This document shows, piece after piece, positions 34,603 through 45,560 of a DNA stretch of 64,000 bases. The position numbers were made by a program, and so were the translations under genes. The stretch lies in assembly GCA_002803225.1 (NCBI GenBank), contig NXFV01001911.1, forward strand, positions 1 to 64,000. The letters run 5' to 3'. Under the pieces are notes generated by a model that ran no database searches, was not told where the DNA came from, and saw only the letters and a list, made by a program, of their open reading frames with translations. This DNA comes from Gamarada debralockiae (taxonomy: Eukaryota; Ascomycota; Leotiomycetes; Helotiales; Hyphodiscaceae). Every line of letters begins with the position of its first letter. Position 1 is the first letter of the stretch.

Positions 34603-34918
34603 TAGGGGTTGTAGCTGGTTGAAGAACTACATCCAGCGCTGATATTATACTGTTTATTATGACACTTCAAAGGTCTCAATTGCGCGGCTAAGAGATATCT
34701 TTTGGGAGGCTTTGGAAGCAGTACCAGAGAGCTATATTCAGGCGCTTTTTGACTCGTGGTGGAGAAAATATTAAGCTGTAGTTGATGCAAGAGGAGGCAC
34801 GAGATATTGAGTGCTGAATGCGGCAGGCGGTGAGCTAAGCGGTGTGTAAATGCTAGAAGATTCTATTAAATTGACTGGCTGAAAACCCTGGTATCTGGCC
34901 CTTGTAAAAGCAGGGAAT

Positions 34919-35376
34919 GACGGTTTATTGAGAGGGGGGGAGGGAAGGGAGAGTATGCAAACGCAACCTGAACATGGGACTGATGATGTGACCTTCGTTC
35001 CTTGATTCCTTGGTATCCAAGGCCTAGATCTACCTCAAACATGATTTGCACCAATGGGGAAACATTGTGCATTGAAGTAGGTAGAAAGTACTAGAAGTGC
35101 ACAAATGTGGAGGTCGTCTCGTTATGGTCGATGCATGAGAATGTGAACTGTGGAGTTTGGAAGGGGCGAATTATTCTTAGAAACCACCGACAGCATCCAA
35201 GTCTTGGAAGGGCATAAAATGGCACTTTATCCGCCTCCGCGGTTTTCTAGGTGGACTAGTTTCTATAGCGTCTAAATCTCCAGACTTGCAGTCGAAGACA
35301 AGCTCCCCCCTTTTATTATATCACGTGATACAGAACCTACTCGACATCTATCTATCAATTGCGCAGCACAGCAGCT
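34919..35376. promoter_or_regulatory. Upstream region of the SAM-domain gene
   Basis: No gene is supported. A perfect ATCACGTGAT palindrome at 35330-35339 lies 37 bases upstream of the SAM gene start, directly after a T-rich run; it has the form of a bHLH (E-box, Cbf1-type) site. The G run at 34935 and the rest show nothing. Confidence 0.35.
35330..35339. promoter_or_regulatory. ATCACGTGAT palindrome upstream of the SAM gene
   Basis: Perfect 10-base palindrome with a CACGTG core, the binding form of fungal bHLH factors such as Cbf1. It lies 37 bases upstream of the SAM-domain gene's start. Identical copies occur at 1590-1599 and 32591-32600. Binding is not shown by sequence alone. Confidence 0.4.
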
Positions 35377-36351
35377 ATGTCGGAAGAACTAAAGAAAGGT
35401 TTGATCGAACTGGGTTTGCAACGTTATGTTTCAGCATTCAGTAAGTAATTCTCAGAGAACTCCATTTCCTATTTCGGTCGAAGTCTACTCAAGGAAGTCT
35501 TCGGAGTTGATACCCAGTAGAACCACTCTAGTGGCTCTCTCTTTCATCCGTTTTTGAAAAAGCACTGACTTGGTTTTCCACAGTGAATGCAGGGTACAAT
35601 GATTGGGACACAGTGAGCGACAGTATGTATTTCTCGGAGAAATCCATTTCCATATTCTGCTTCAAAAGCATGTCTCTGACTAAAGACCTGTCCGGCGCTC
35701 ACGATACTCCGCTCGTTTCCCTCCCTCTTCCTTTAGAAAACAAATGCTAACTTGAAAACCTTCCCAGTGACGGAGAGCGATTTCGACGCCCTAAACATCC
35801 GCCTAGGAGACCGTCGAAAGCTTCAAAGAGAAATAGCCCGCCGCCAACTCTGGCCTGAAAACAGTCCCCTCCCCACCCCTGACGAGCTCCGTGAGTTCAC
35901 TTTATCACTCCAAGACAAGGGTGCCGAAGAATTGAAAACCGGTTTCCATCACCTCATCTCCAAGGCTTTGGATTCAGAACGAATTTCTCCTGATATAACG
36001 GGCAGTCCAGCTGTACGTCTAAGTCCTCTCCCCTACTGCTAACACCAATGTACCATGTACTGATGGATGATGGAGAGACAGGGATCGGAAGGGAATAGCG
36101 TGGATGACGGACCGGCGGATGTCAGTGAGACGCCGCAGTCATCGGATACGATCCCGACCCTCGAGCTTGACGCGGAGGTCAACGGTGAGGTATACGACAC
36201 GATCGAAGGGAATGATTGCAACCGCCTTTCCGTCGCGCACGCAGAGTTTGATGACGATGATACGCCACGAGCCATGGAGACCCGGGCTGTGAGTCCAACT
36301 TCCCATCTCCCCAATCCGAGAAGTGCGGAAAGCATTGAGCGTGACCGTTGA
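35377..36351 (+). CDS. SAM-domain protein
   Basis: Small protein with an N-terminal sterile alpha motif, a protein-interaction module. Exons are 35377-35440, 35584-35622, 35768-36012 and 36082-36351; 205 residues. The SAM domain spans residues 1-66 across the first three exons: LKKGLIELGLQRYVSAF, AGYNDWDTVSDMTESDFDAL, IRLGDRRKLQREIARRQLWP. It resembles the SAM domain of fungal SAM plus HMG-box proteins, but no HMG box follows; the remainder is acidic and disordered. Introns 1 and 2 (143 and 145 bases) have matching sequences at their 5' parts. A GTGAGT donor at 36292 with a TTAG acceptor at 36361 could alternatively splice the last codons, ending APLLE instead. Confidence 0.7.
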
Positions 36352-36920
36352 TTGTGAATTAGCCCCTCCTCGAATAACCCCTTTGGTGTGATAAAAAGTG
36401 ATAGTTTGTATGCTGTATGAGTCGAACCCCCCCCTGAAAACTTCTTGACTGTTGAGGATATATTCGTTGTTACGGATGTAGAGACCTGAGACGACAGTAT
36501 GACTGACGGCGAGAGTCAACTTCAACGTGAGAGTTCATTGCTCATATGAGACCGGCGGGGACCGAAATGATCGTGGACGGTTGCAGGTTGGAGCCGGCGG
36601 GAAGATCGAATTCCCGGTGAGATGCAACAACGTGGGTCCTCGAGAAGGGGTGGGTTCATCTTGTCAGATGCAAGTGTTGAAATTTCGGATATGGGCTGGC
36701 GAAGAGAGTTAATGTGGCAGGGGGCGTAGGAACAGAGAATGAAGACGGATGATATGCAAGGAATGGGAGTTAAGGAATGGAATAAATTGATTGCGTTGTC
36801 ATTTATTGTATTAATTTTTGTTCGTGCGCAGTGAGCATGCGTTGTATAATTCAGCCGAACTCCCGACTCCATCAATGCGTCAAATATGTACAGTATCCTT
36901 GTCCAGACTTGTCCACACAC
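36352..36920. other. Convergent intergenic region
   Basis: The SAM gene (+) and P450 gene (-) converge here. Open frames at 36522-36920 (-) and 36527-36712 (+) show no domain. Presumably the two 3' untranslated regions. Confidence 0.4.
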
Positions 36921-38555
36921 CTATCTAGGGATCATAGCGACCTTAACACCATTTGCACTCGCCAATGTCAGAGACAATTGCTCAATGAACGGACTTCCGT
37001 CCCTATCCTCCACGCCCTTAAACTCTTGAAGCAATCTGACAATTGTGTAGCTAGCTTCAGTCAGAGCAAATTGCTGTCCAACACATATCCGAGGGCCTCC
37101 ATTGAAAGGTAGGTATCCCCATCCGGGTCGCAATCCTTGTTCAGGTGCCCATCTCTCAGGTCGGAACTCGAGAGCATCGGGTCCGTAAATGTCTTTCCGT
37201 CGATGCATGGCGTAAACGGCGTATGCGACGACTTGGCCCTTGGGGATAAAGACCGGGCTTTGGCCGTCAGGTCCGCCACCGCGGGGGATCGTCGTGTCTT
37301 TGTTTGCAAATCGAGCATTACCTGGGACAACGGGGTAGAGACGGAGTGCTGGAAGAGTCAGTGACGCTCAAGTACAGTCAGGTGACGGAGCTTTACCTTC
37401 GTTGAGAAGATACTTAAGATATTTCATAGTCTTCAAAGTTTCGTAATCAGGCTTAACACCACGAAGTTCGTCCACTTCAGCCTTCAATTTCTTGAAGATA
37501 TCTGGTCGACGCGCCAGAACGTGAAAGGTGACGCTCAACAGACTGGCAGTCGTATCTCGTCCAGCGAGAAGAATATTAAGGAGTTCGTCTCTTAGTTGTT
37601 TCGGGTCTCTGGTTGCTTTCGCCATTTCCTTGAGGAAAACGTATCTTTCCGAGTCATCCTTTCCCTCAATGACCTTCTCGGCATCTTTGGGTTGAGTCTT
37701 TTCAAGTGCCTTGTACACAATCTTGTCGACGAAGTCATGGACGATTCTGCAAGACTTATCGAAATCAGAGTCGCGCATGAAAATAAGGAACTTCCCGATG
37801 CGACTCCTCCTGCCGAGTTGGGATTGAGCCAAGTCGAACGCTGCCCCGAACCGTTGTTGTTCCGAATTCTCAGGACTGGTGAGCGAATTGACCGATTCCC
37901 CAAATAGGAACTCTGTCGCTGAATCCAGCGTCAACTGGAAGAACAATGTCTGGAGATCGACAGTCGAGCTATCACGAGGGATCTTGGCAATAAGCTGCTG
38001 GATGTGAGATTCGAAGGTCTCGAGATCTGCGACTTGACTTCTGGTAAAGTTTGGTCTCACGAGAGCCTGGATACAAGCGTCAGCACTCCAGTCCTGGCAC
38101 ACGTAATCGTGACCGAGGCTTGATATTTCACTCACCCTGGAATGTTCCCATTGGGCTCCATCGGAGGTGAAAATGCCTCTCCCTAAAAGGGCACCAAACG
38201 CATCTACTCTCTGTCCAATACCGAAGTCATTGAAGTTTGTGGCAAGAATGGCCTTGATGTTTTCAGGGTCGATGGTATTGAAGAATGTTTGCCCCATCAT
38301 GGCACCTGACCACGTAACACCATTATCTAGATATCTCTTGTAACCAACTTCCAATATTTGTTTCTCCTTCGACGCCTTCATTTGGATGCGATACAAGCCA
38401 TATCCGATGATGCGCTCGAATTGCGGAATTTTGTGTGCTGGTTTGCAGCCATGTTCCTTCCTGAAACGGGCCGCTGAGAGGTATGTTGCGATCCTTTTGG
38501 CGATGAAGGCCGAGATGAGAATCGCAATTCCCAATGCGTAGGGGGAGTACGCCAT
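36921..38555 (-). CDS. Cytochrome P450, CYP52-like
   Basis: Membrane-bound monooxygenase of the CYP52 type, whose known members hydroxylate n-alkanes and fatty acids at the omega end. Exons in order are 38136-38555, 37397-38066 and 36921-37348; 505 residues; introns of 69 and 48 bases. An N-terminal hydrophobic anchor ([13 protein letters not shown], residues 7-19) is followed by [17 protein letters not shown]. Diagnostic P450 parts: I-helix [13 protein letters not shown]-helix EALR (ExxR, spanning the second intron), FRPERWAP, and the haem loop [19 protein letters not shown] with its cysteine ligand. Intron 1 is a multiple of three and stop-free, so it can be misread as coding; removing it gives EHSR-ALVRPNF as in the family. 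An upstream in-frame ATG at 38612 would add 19 residues, but the MAYSPYALG start fits better. Substrate is inferred from family only. Confidence 0.9.
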
Positions 38556-41376
38556 TTCGCCAAGGGGCGTTGGGAGTTGATATAAAAGATAATGTAGGAA
38601 CAGAAAAGTCAAAGGGGGAATTAAATGAATGTAGACGGCTGGGCAGCTGATGAGGTTGAGAAATGTGGGAGTAGTAGTGAGCTAAGTCTGAAGTTAACCA
38701 TTTGGGGAGGTCGTTCCTTAAACGTCTGGACACGAAGGAAAAGAAGACAACTTCTTCTATCGTCTAGGAGGGCGGTCATGATTAATCGTAAAACCGTCTA
38801 GGATGTCCATCCTACACAAACCTTGCAATTGTTCAGGTATTCACCCTCGTCGGCACGTGTAACATTTGATGTTCGAACCTCAGTTGACGGGGGTCTGATC
38901 ATGATTTGCTGCGAATCCTGGTGGAAATGTTCGGCTGTCGCCGAGCTGCTTGCCGCACTGCACTGATTGCTGGATTTACGATAGAGGCGGTGAGTCTATT
39001 CTGCCATAATCCAGATATCCCCCGCTTTGATTCGTTAGATCGGATGAACGTATTTTACGGACACGATTTGGCGTAAGTTGACGCGTTTGTGGCATGGGAG
39101 ACTCAAAAGGAGGTATCTGGTGATTTGTTGAAAGAGGAAGGTCCAAGAAACCCTAAATGGAGTATAGAAAAACCAAAATATATCGGACGGCATGTGCGGG
39201 GGAACTCAAGATTCCGTGTTGACGAGCACTCCAATAGAACACAAAGTCAATTGGTAAAATCACAAATGAGTCATTTGTTCCCTCCTCATATACAAGTCTT
39301 AGGGACTAGGGGCTGCCGAAGTAATCTTCTGGAAAGTTGAGTAAAAGCAGATTTGGGAATATCACGTGACCACAGCTAGAGTTATCCAACGCGTGTCCCT
39401 TCAGCCAGCCAAATTGAGGCGTGACAATTCACAGCTTACAGAGACAGTGATGACGATAAATGGTCAGTGCCCTCATACCACCAAAATTGAACCTTGTGTG
39501 AGCCAGAACAAAGATCTCTTTTGACGAATGGAAGATTGGAGTCTGCTTCACTTGATGCAGAGCAGAGCAGGAAAGTGCCCAAATGCCCCACCCGCTTCAG
39601 TGCTTTAGAGTGGGTGTACTTATTAGCATCTGTAGATATCCCTTTGTGAGATCAATTAATCAGCGCGAATGATCAGAGGGAGTACCTACTTGAGATGGAA
39701 CTGTTGAAAGTTCAAATGCTGAAATGTTGTAGATGACTGAGTCTTCAGATCAATAAGGTATGACTTTTCCTCATAGTGAAGCAACAAACTTTTGCAGCGC
39801 CACATAAGATGTACAAGAAACTCTTGCTTTGTCAAGTCTTCCACTTTCGGTTGAGGCGCAACCTAAGGTAATACAAGGCTGTAGCCTCGTCAGCCTTGCA
39901 ATGTACGAGTTGCAACGCTGAAATGAGCAGATTGGGCAGCAGCACAAACTGTACTACGATGTCTCAAGTCCGGGCTCCTCCTGCCCATTTTCAACTTCAA
40001 ACACTGCAAGCTAAAGTGTACTCCCATCCGATATCATAGCACGTGATCGCCGGTTCATTCTCTTGTTTCCACAATTCAAGCCACACTGCGGGCCGATGTG
40101 AAAATCTGTGGCTGTCTAGCTCAACTCTATTTCAATTCAGAGCATGGATAACCTTGCTGTATCGCATAAAGCCCTGTGCAGATGCGGTTCCACAATATGT
40201 CATTGAATTTTCTCAAAGCTCCATTGTTTCGAGGTACCCGTGTGGTTAAAAATTCTTCCAAAAGATATTAAAAAGTTCTTACATATGCAAAAGGTCGGAA
40301 GGCGGCGAATTTTCGGAATACTAGAAGCTGATACTCCGTACCGATCGATAGGTGACACCTTGAGACCTCAAGTGGCTGGAAAACTGCACCTCTCTGACTC
40401 ATGTAACAAAGGATTAAGGTTCCCAACGTAACTTTCGAAGTCTTCTTCGTGTACTTTTTGACTTGTTGCCGCTGCTACAGTAACATCGTGTTGTTGTAGG
40501 TCGTGTCAAGGTACCGTGGATTACTATAGCCTCAGGCATTCCGCAGGTTTCTCTAAAATGACCCGATCGGTTCACATGAGAATATACAGGGGCATGATGA
40601 GCACATGGAAGAGCCTTGGAACTTCCACTACTGTACGCTCTGATCAGATCATGAGCATCCATATGCATGGCAGGTTACCCGGCAGCAAGCCTGGACGCGA
40701 GGGTAAGTCTTAGGGCAGCTGAGGTACCTTTGTGTACAACATGCGGCGGGCTGAACATCCAAGGCTGGCTACCTTTAGTCAGACGGACAAAAGGGAACTG
40801 AAAATGATTACATAGTCCTACTTCTTTCCAATATTTCTCCCTTTTGCACATCGCATACAATTAATTCGTTTTATTTTCTTTATCGTTTTGCCCCAAGGAT
40901 TCCCGCAAACAGGTCCTGTTGGGATGGAGCAGATAAAATAGCTGTGAAATCTCTTTCGATATCGGGTTATGACCCCCACTTGACGAGCCACCCTTCCCTA
41001 GCGCTAAGCATCGCTGACGTGACGCTAAAGAACCAAAAATCTCCTATCATCCAGATAGTGGATTTGGTCAATTCTAGACACGCTGCAAGCGGTGGCAGTG
41101 ACAGTGAATGAGGCAGAGTTCGGTCTGTGCAGGAAGAGAAAGAGCACACAGGAAAATCCTTGAACTACCGGATCGCACCTTCCTCATGCCCTCATAGAGC
41201 CTTACCTTCAACATCTCACCAGCCATTTCTGCCCTGCTTCCGAATTCGCATTTTCTTTCTCACACCACACCACATAGATATTATTCGTTCATTATTAGAG
41301 GAAATTCAAGTCACCGACACGCCTGTAGAAGGACCAAACCAGAACTTCAACTGGAATAGATGACAAGCTCCGCAAG
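38556..41376. other. Long divergent intergenic region (2.8 kb)
   Basis: Lies between the P450 (-) and creD (+) starts. No open frame in it shows a domain or a plausible spliced gene; frames at 39089, 40043, 40516 and 41127 are short and overlapping. ATCACGTGAC at 39361 and GCACGTGATC at 40040 are E-box-type words. It may hold a non-coding RNA or a long 5' leader but I cannot support one. Confidence 0.35.
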
Positions 41377-43365
41377 ATGCCCAGTTTCTTCGGTGGCGTT
41401 ACTGGCAAGACCAGCGCAACTCTCTTTGAAATTCGGTATGTTTGACACTCATAATTATTTGCCCAGTTACTGATGCCTGCAGTCTCGAAAATGAAATCAT
41501 AGTTCTTCGGGGCGGCGACAGCGAGGCTTCAAGTCAATTGCTGAAAGGAACCGTGGTCTTGTGCCTACCAGCAGCCTTGAAAGTCGAAGATGTGCATCTG
41601 CGAATGACAGGACAATTGAAAGTTGGGTAAGTCTGCAGAACTCCAGGCTTGACGTACTAGAAAGCTGACTTTTTTCCCTTCTCTTGCAGATGGCACGATC
41701 AACGAATAACTCCCACTGGAATCTCCAATAATCGAGTCGACAAAACCACCGAAATATTCAGTCATAGATGGGCACCGTTTGTTGGTGGAGGTGGCCCTGG
41801 ATCCTCCTCAAAAGGCACACTTTTGCCTGCCGGAAACTATGAATGGCCATTCGAACTCGTGATACCGGGAACGATGGCAGAGAGCGTGGAGGGTCTGCCT
41901 GACAGTCACATCATATACAAATTGAAGGCTACGGTTGCAAGGGGAAAGTTAGCATACGATTTACACGCCTGGAAACCAGTACGAGTCGTTCGAACATTGG
42001 ATCCTTCTGCACTGGAATTGGCACATGCTATGACGGTGGAGAACGTATGGCCGAACAAGATCGAATATTCGATCGTTATTCCGCAAAAGGCCATTATATT
42101 CGGCACGGCAATTAATATCGAGATGAGGTTTACTTCATTATTAAAGGGACTAAGGATAGGCTCCATTAGATGCCAATTGATTGAGGCACAAGAGTTCACT
42201 CTCCCAGGTGCCACAGCACATTCGGAGAGGTTTTGGAAGCACACGAGAGATATCGATAGTTGGACATTCCAGCTGAATGACGAAGAGCATTACCAAGACG
42301 TGCTGAATGATGAGGGACAAGATGGCTATACTCTGACCGAGAAGATGTATCTGCCTAAGAAATTAAGCAGGTGTTTACAGGATGTGGACGTTCATGGCAT
42401 CAAAATACGGCATAAGGTCAAGTTCAACATCGCCCTGCATAATCCGGACGGGCATGTATCAGAAGTAAGCTCAGTTCCACGTTTTCGAAAGACTGTGCTA
42501 ATGCATACAGCTTCGTGCCACTCTACCAGTCACAATCTTCATCTCTCCAAATATGCCACTTTCGGCAGACGGATGTTTGGTAGATCAGACACCTATGAGT
42601 ACTCAATCAACCGATATACAATCCCACGCTCCACCACTTTACGGTGAACACGTCCTCGATCAACTATATGCCGATATGGATCAATCCGGTCTCATGACCC
42701 CTGCTCCTCAATCCGGAATGAACACCCCATTCAGCGGCCTGTCGAGAGCTGGCTCATCAGAAAATCTGGCTTCGTTAGGGGGTATGGCCGCTACTCCAAA
42801 TGGAGCAGTTCCACCAGCAGCCTTATCATCTAGGCTGCAAAATCTCAATGCGGGATCACGCAACAATAGTCTTCTACGAAGACAAGGAGGGTCAGGTTCG
42901 GGCGGAAACACACCACACACGGTACCTCACAACGACGAAAGTGGCTGCTTCGAAAACCATCACTCCGCAAACCACAGCAACCCTCTCAGCAGACGAACAA
43001 GCGAAGAACAGGACCACAATGTATCGAACATGACGAGTGGTCAACATACACCTGAACACATCGACTTCTCCGATCTCGGAGACCTGACGAAAGTGCCTTC
43101 GTATTCCACTGCAGTGAAGGCCCCCATCAGGGGTATAAGTTATTCCGACGCTCTACCCAATTACGATGCTGCCATCTCCGCTCCCCCTAGCCCGGAACGA
43201 ACATTTAGCAGTCCTGTTGGAACTGCTGGGGAGAATGGACACAGGCGAAACCAGCTATCGAATTTGGGCTTTACCCCTATTGGAGCACCACCACCAGTGC
43301 ATTTGGGCGAGGGAGATGAACGAAGAAGATTACATTGGTTACAGAGTCGGGAGAGGGCTCATTAA
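41377..43365 (+). CDS. creD: CreD-type arrestin, HECT ubiquitin ligase adaptor
   Basis: Alpha-arrestin of the CreD/Rod1 type, which links the HECT ubiquitin ligase HulA/Rsp5 to membrane transporters and affects carbon catabolite repression. Exons are 41377-41435, 41483-41626, 41690-42464 and 42511-43365; 610 residues; introns of 47, 63 and 46 bases. The arrestin N domain (LFEIRLENEIIVLRGGDSEA, LPAGNYEWPFELVIPG, SHIIYKLKATV) covers about residues 15-165, and the C domain (SALELAHAMTVENVWPNKIE, GTAINIEMRFTSLLKGL, LSRCLQDVDVHGIKIRHKVK, SELRATLPVTIFISPNMPL) about 170-385. A PPLY motif (APPLYGEHVLDQLY) at about residue 405 is a classical WW-domain ligand for the ligase. The Ser/Thr-rich tail includes NYDAAISAPPSPE, likely phosphorylated. 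Confidence 0.9.
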
Positions 43366-44589
43366 ATTTGCTAGCGGGCCGCTGAGTTGAGTTGAGCGAT
43401 TGGTTTGCTTGCATTATGATACCGGATGTGGCGCATGGGGTTGCAGGATAGACTTTGCTAGCATTTTACGACGTTTGTGTTGTACGATTGGGATGGAAGG
43501 CTTGGGTAGGGATGGGTTAGAGGGCGTAATGAGGTGTCAATGATATCCCGCTCTCACTTTGAACGAACGTATAATAGTGCCAGACTTTTCTTCAAGTCAC
43601 CTCATCAATATTCAATGCAGGTGGCAATTGGCGTAGCACGTGTTGAGCCCGAGCAGACGGACCCCCAGATTTCGGCATTCTTCCCTCTCATGTTTCTCTA
43701 GGCTAATCCTCATCCTCATGAGTGGTCATGACGTCTTCAAGTCCTCGATCCTCGGCATACCTTCTGACCTTTCACAAACTCAAACCTTGATCTCGTGATA
43801 CCGCAACTTATCATGAGGCAACATTTACCGGGTACCTCAATCTCGCCGAGGCCCGGTCGATGTACCTTTAAGTATCTACTTTGCAGTGCTGGTTGATCCG
43901 ATTCCGATGTCTTATGATGGGGGAAGACAAATCATGAATTGCTACACGTATGATGGGGAAGAGATCGTCCGTGTCGGAATGTCGCCGCTTGCTGAGTCCG
44001 TTGTGAGGTTCAAGAATGTACTTCCGCATTCCGTTCTTGTGGAAAGAATGGTATTAGTATAGAATAGAGGGAAGATTATCCCAAGGGCATGTGAGAAAAT
44101 TGGCTACGTGACGGGTTAAGAGTCGTCTGAAGGATTATCTAACTTAACTTTCAGACCGGGCCGCCGTAGTTACAGCCATATGCATAACTGTCATGAGGAT
44201 AGCGCTTGCTAGATCGTAGTAGTCCTTGTAGAAGGAAGCCTGTCGAGCCAAGACGGCACACTCCTGTTTTGTAAAACTTCACGCGGATTCTCGGATTAAC
44301 CTAAGGAATTCAAAGCGTACGCTGCTGCTCTTCGCAACATTATCGCGTGTAGAGCATTCAGAAGTTCGAGACACCTTCACCAGCTTGAATAGCTGCTTAG
44401 TCATCGATGGAGATCTTGCCCTTGTTACCTAATTTCACTTCCAATATTACTGCGCCTGTTCATCATCCACAGAACGGGGGCCATATTAACCTCTCGGTCC
44501 GGTCTCTTACAAAGCGCGCAGATGCTCGACAGCAAGTCTTCGTTGGCTTCGGAGTCATCTGTCTCGCATCTCTCTTGTTCTAAGCCGCC
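43366..44589. other. Intergenic region right of creD
   Basis: No gene is supported in about 1.2 kb. A single TTGAGCGATTGG word near 43391 matches the palindrome half-site of the gene at 14144-15533. A CACGTG core lies at 43639-43644. Nothing else is seen. Confidence 0.35.
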
Positions 44590-45185
44590 ATGATCAATGT
44601 AATATCGAGCAACAATGACCCCTCATCCCCGCTGGAAAACGAAGGAGCAATGGATAATAGTCCAATGCCCTCTGGGCTTGGACTCAGCAAGGCACAATTT
44701 GAAACCGTTCTCTCCAGCATTGCGGAGCTGTCTGATTTTGTTAAAGAAAGCACTGCGTCGCTCCACCAGAACCTTGACGGAAGTACGTAATTATCTACGC
44801 AGCGCAGTCTCCTTTTCCCCATATTAAGCAGAAGCTAACTCTGAAATTTTAACAGTAACCTGCACATTTGGACGAAAAGAATCAAGCACCCAAATGAGCT
44901 GTAGTTGATGCGAGTTTGATCAGAATCCTCGCCACATTCCTGTAGCTTCTTGGTCTTGGGACTCTTACAGATAGTCTTTACAAGATCTCAACTACGCTGC
45001 GAAATCGCGTTTGGGGATGTGTGCTGCTTGGAGCCAACGTCGGATTAGGGTGTTTGCTGGCGACGCCGGCGCCTGAGAACTGGTTCTCTTATTTGTTTTG
45101 GACACTGTGGCCGATGCATTTGGGTTGCCAGGTGGACTGCTTTCTGATAGGAAAAGTTTCCTTACTGAGGAGAAGGCTGCGGTGA
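44590..45185 (+). CDS. Possible small membrane protein, three exons
   Basis: Tentative gene. Exons 44590-44782, 44856-44900 and 44971-45185 join with GT-AG ends and consistent phases (1, 1) to give 150 residues. The N-terminal half is acidic/Ser-rich and then helical (LSKAQFETVLSSIAELSDFV, KESTASLHQNLDG), possibly a coiled coil. The third exon encodes a hydrophobic segment, WGCVLLGANVGLGCLLATPA, and another, WFSYLFWTLWPMHLG, followed by a basic end LLRRRLR, which looks like one or two membrane spans. No family is recognised. Without splicing the first frame stops at 44790. The second exon is only 45 bases, so the model could be wrong in detail. Confidence 0.4.
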
Positions 45186-45560
45186 GGAATTGAGCGGACA
45201 CACTGAAAGGGGAAAATAGATGGCTCTGGATGGATCATGTTATTGAGAAGCAGCGCTCAGAACATGGAGGAAGCTGCTACAAATCATATGAAAGGTGCTG
45301 AAGCTGCCTATGAACGAATGTGGAGAATCCTGGAAGAGAAGACAAGGATGTTTTAGTGACGGCGCAAGAAAAGTGCGTTGGACATTCAGCAAGTCGTCCT
45401 TGCTTGTAGCAAACGATCTAGTAATGAGAGTAAATCTTTGACATAGAAAAATTGAACATGTATATTTCGTGACACTCAAAACTATCAAATGTAGGGAAAT
45501 ACCAAAAATCCAATTTTCCTGCCCCCACCTCATCGCGTCAAGTCGCGTACTTCAATCGTG
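45186..45560. other. Intergenic region
   Basis: Promoter region of the next gene. The minus-strand frame at 45240-45533 has no recognisable domain. Confidence 0.35.

Larger units (their letters stand above)
32663..34810 (+). pseudogene. Tc1-like DDE transposase, decayed and split by an insertion
   Basis: Plus-strand fragments in changing frames follow a fungal Tc1-type transposase: ERIRIKTALDFN and TDHQIRAARDTL (N-terminal HTH, about 32870-32980), LKQWLLSSPYE...YRYIPSVALELDL and AIRKAFKLVGYGRRV (33040-33180), then RQIFSDEFWASGGAPTLE (first catalytic Asp, near 33280), SPDCLQHKYSKLPAWMFHGT and IFWEKEWGSINFEKYD, VEMQDNASCHRPKATQANIR (second Asp, near 33555) and YSPDFNLFEYV (third acidic residue region, near 33650). 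The C-terminal part resumes after the insertion at about 34610: WLKNYIQR, LRDIFWEALEAVPESYIQAL, AVVDARGGTRY. Stops sit where a CGA Arg codon would be expected (WP*YSPD; IQR*), as C-to-T decay would produce. It is not functional. Confidence 0.8.
32510..34918 (+). mobile_element. Tc1/mariner-like transposon, decayed, with a nested insertion
   Basis: The left end ATTCCCTGCTTTACAAGGG (32510-32528) is matched in inverse orientation at the right by CCCTTGTAAAAGCAGGGAAT (34899-34918), differing by one T. A subterminal pair CAGCCAATCAA (32558-32568) and TTGACTGGCTG (34871-34881) supports the same limits. The left flank is TA; the right flank is GA, so the target duplication is no longer perfect. It carries a transposase pseudogene on the plus strand and is interrupted by a second element at 33684-34602. 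Without the insert its length is about 1.49 kb, normal for a fungal Tc1-like element. Confidence 0.75.

Noticed and set aside
38860..38900. GTTCGAACC word suggesting a tRNA T-loop
   Set aside because: No acceptor, D or anticodon stems can be drawn around it.
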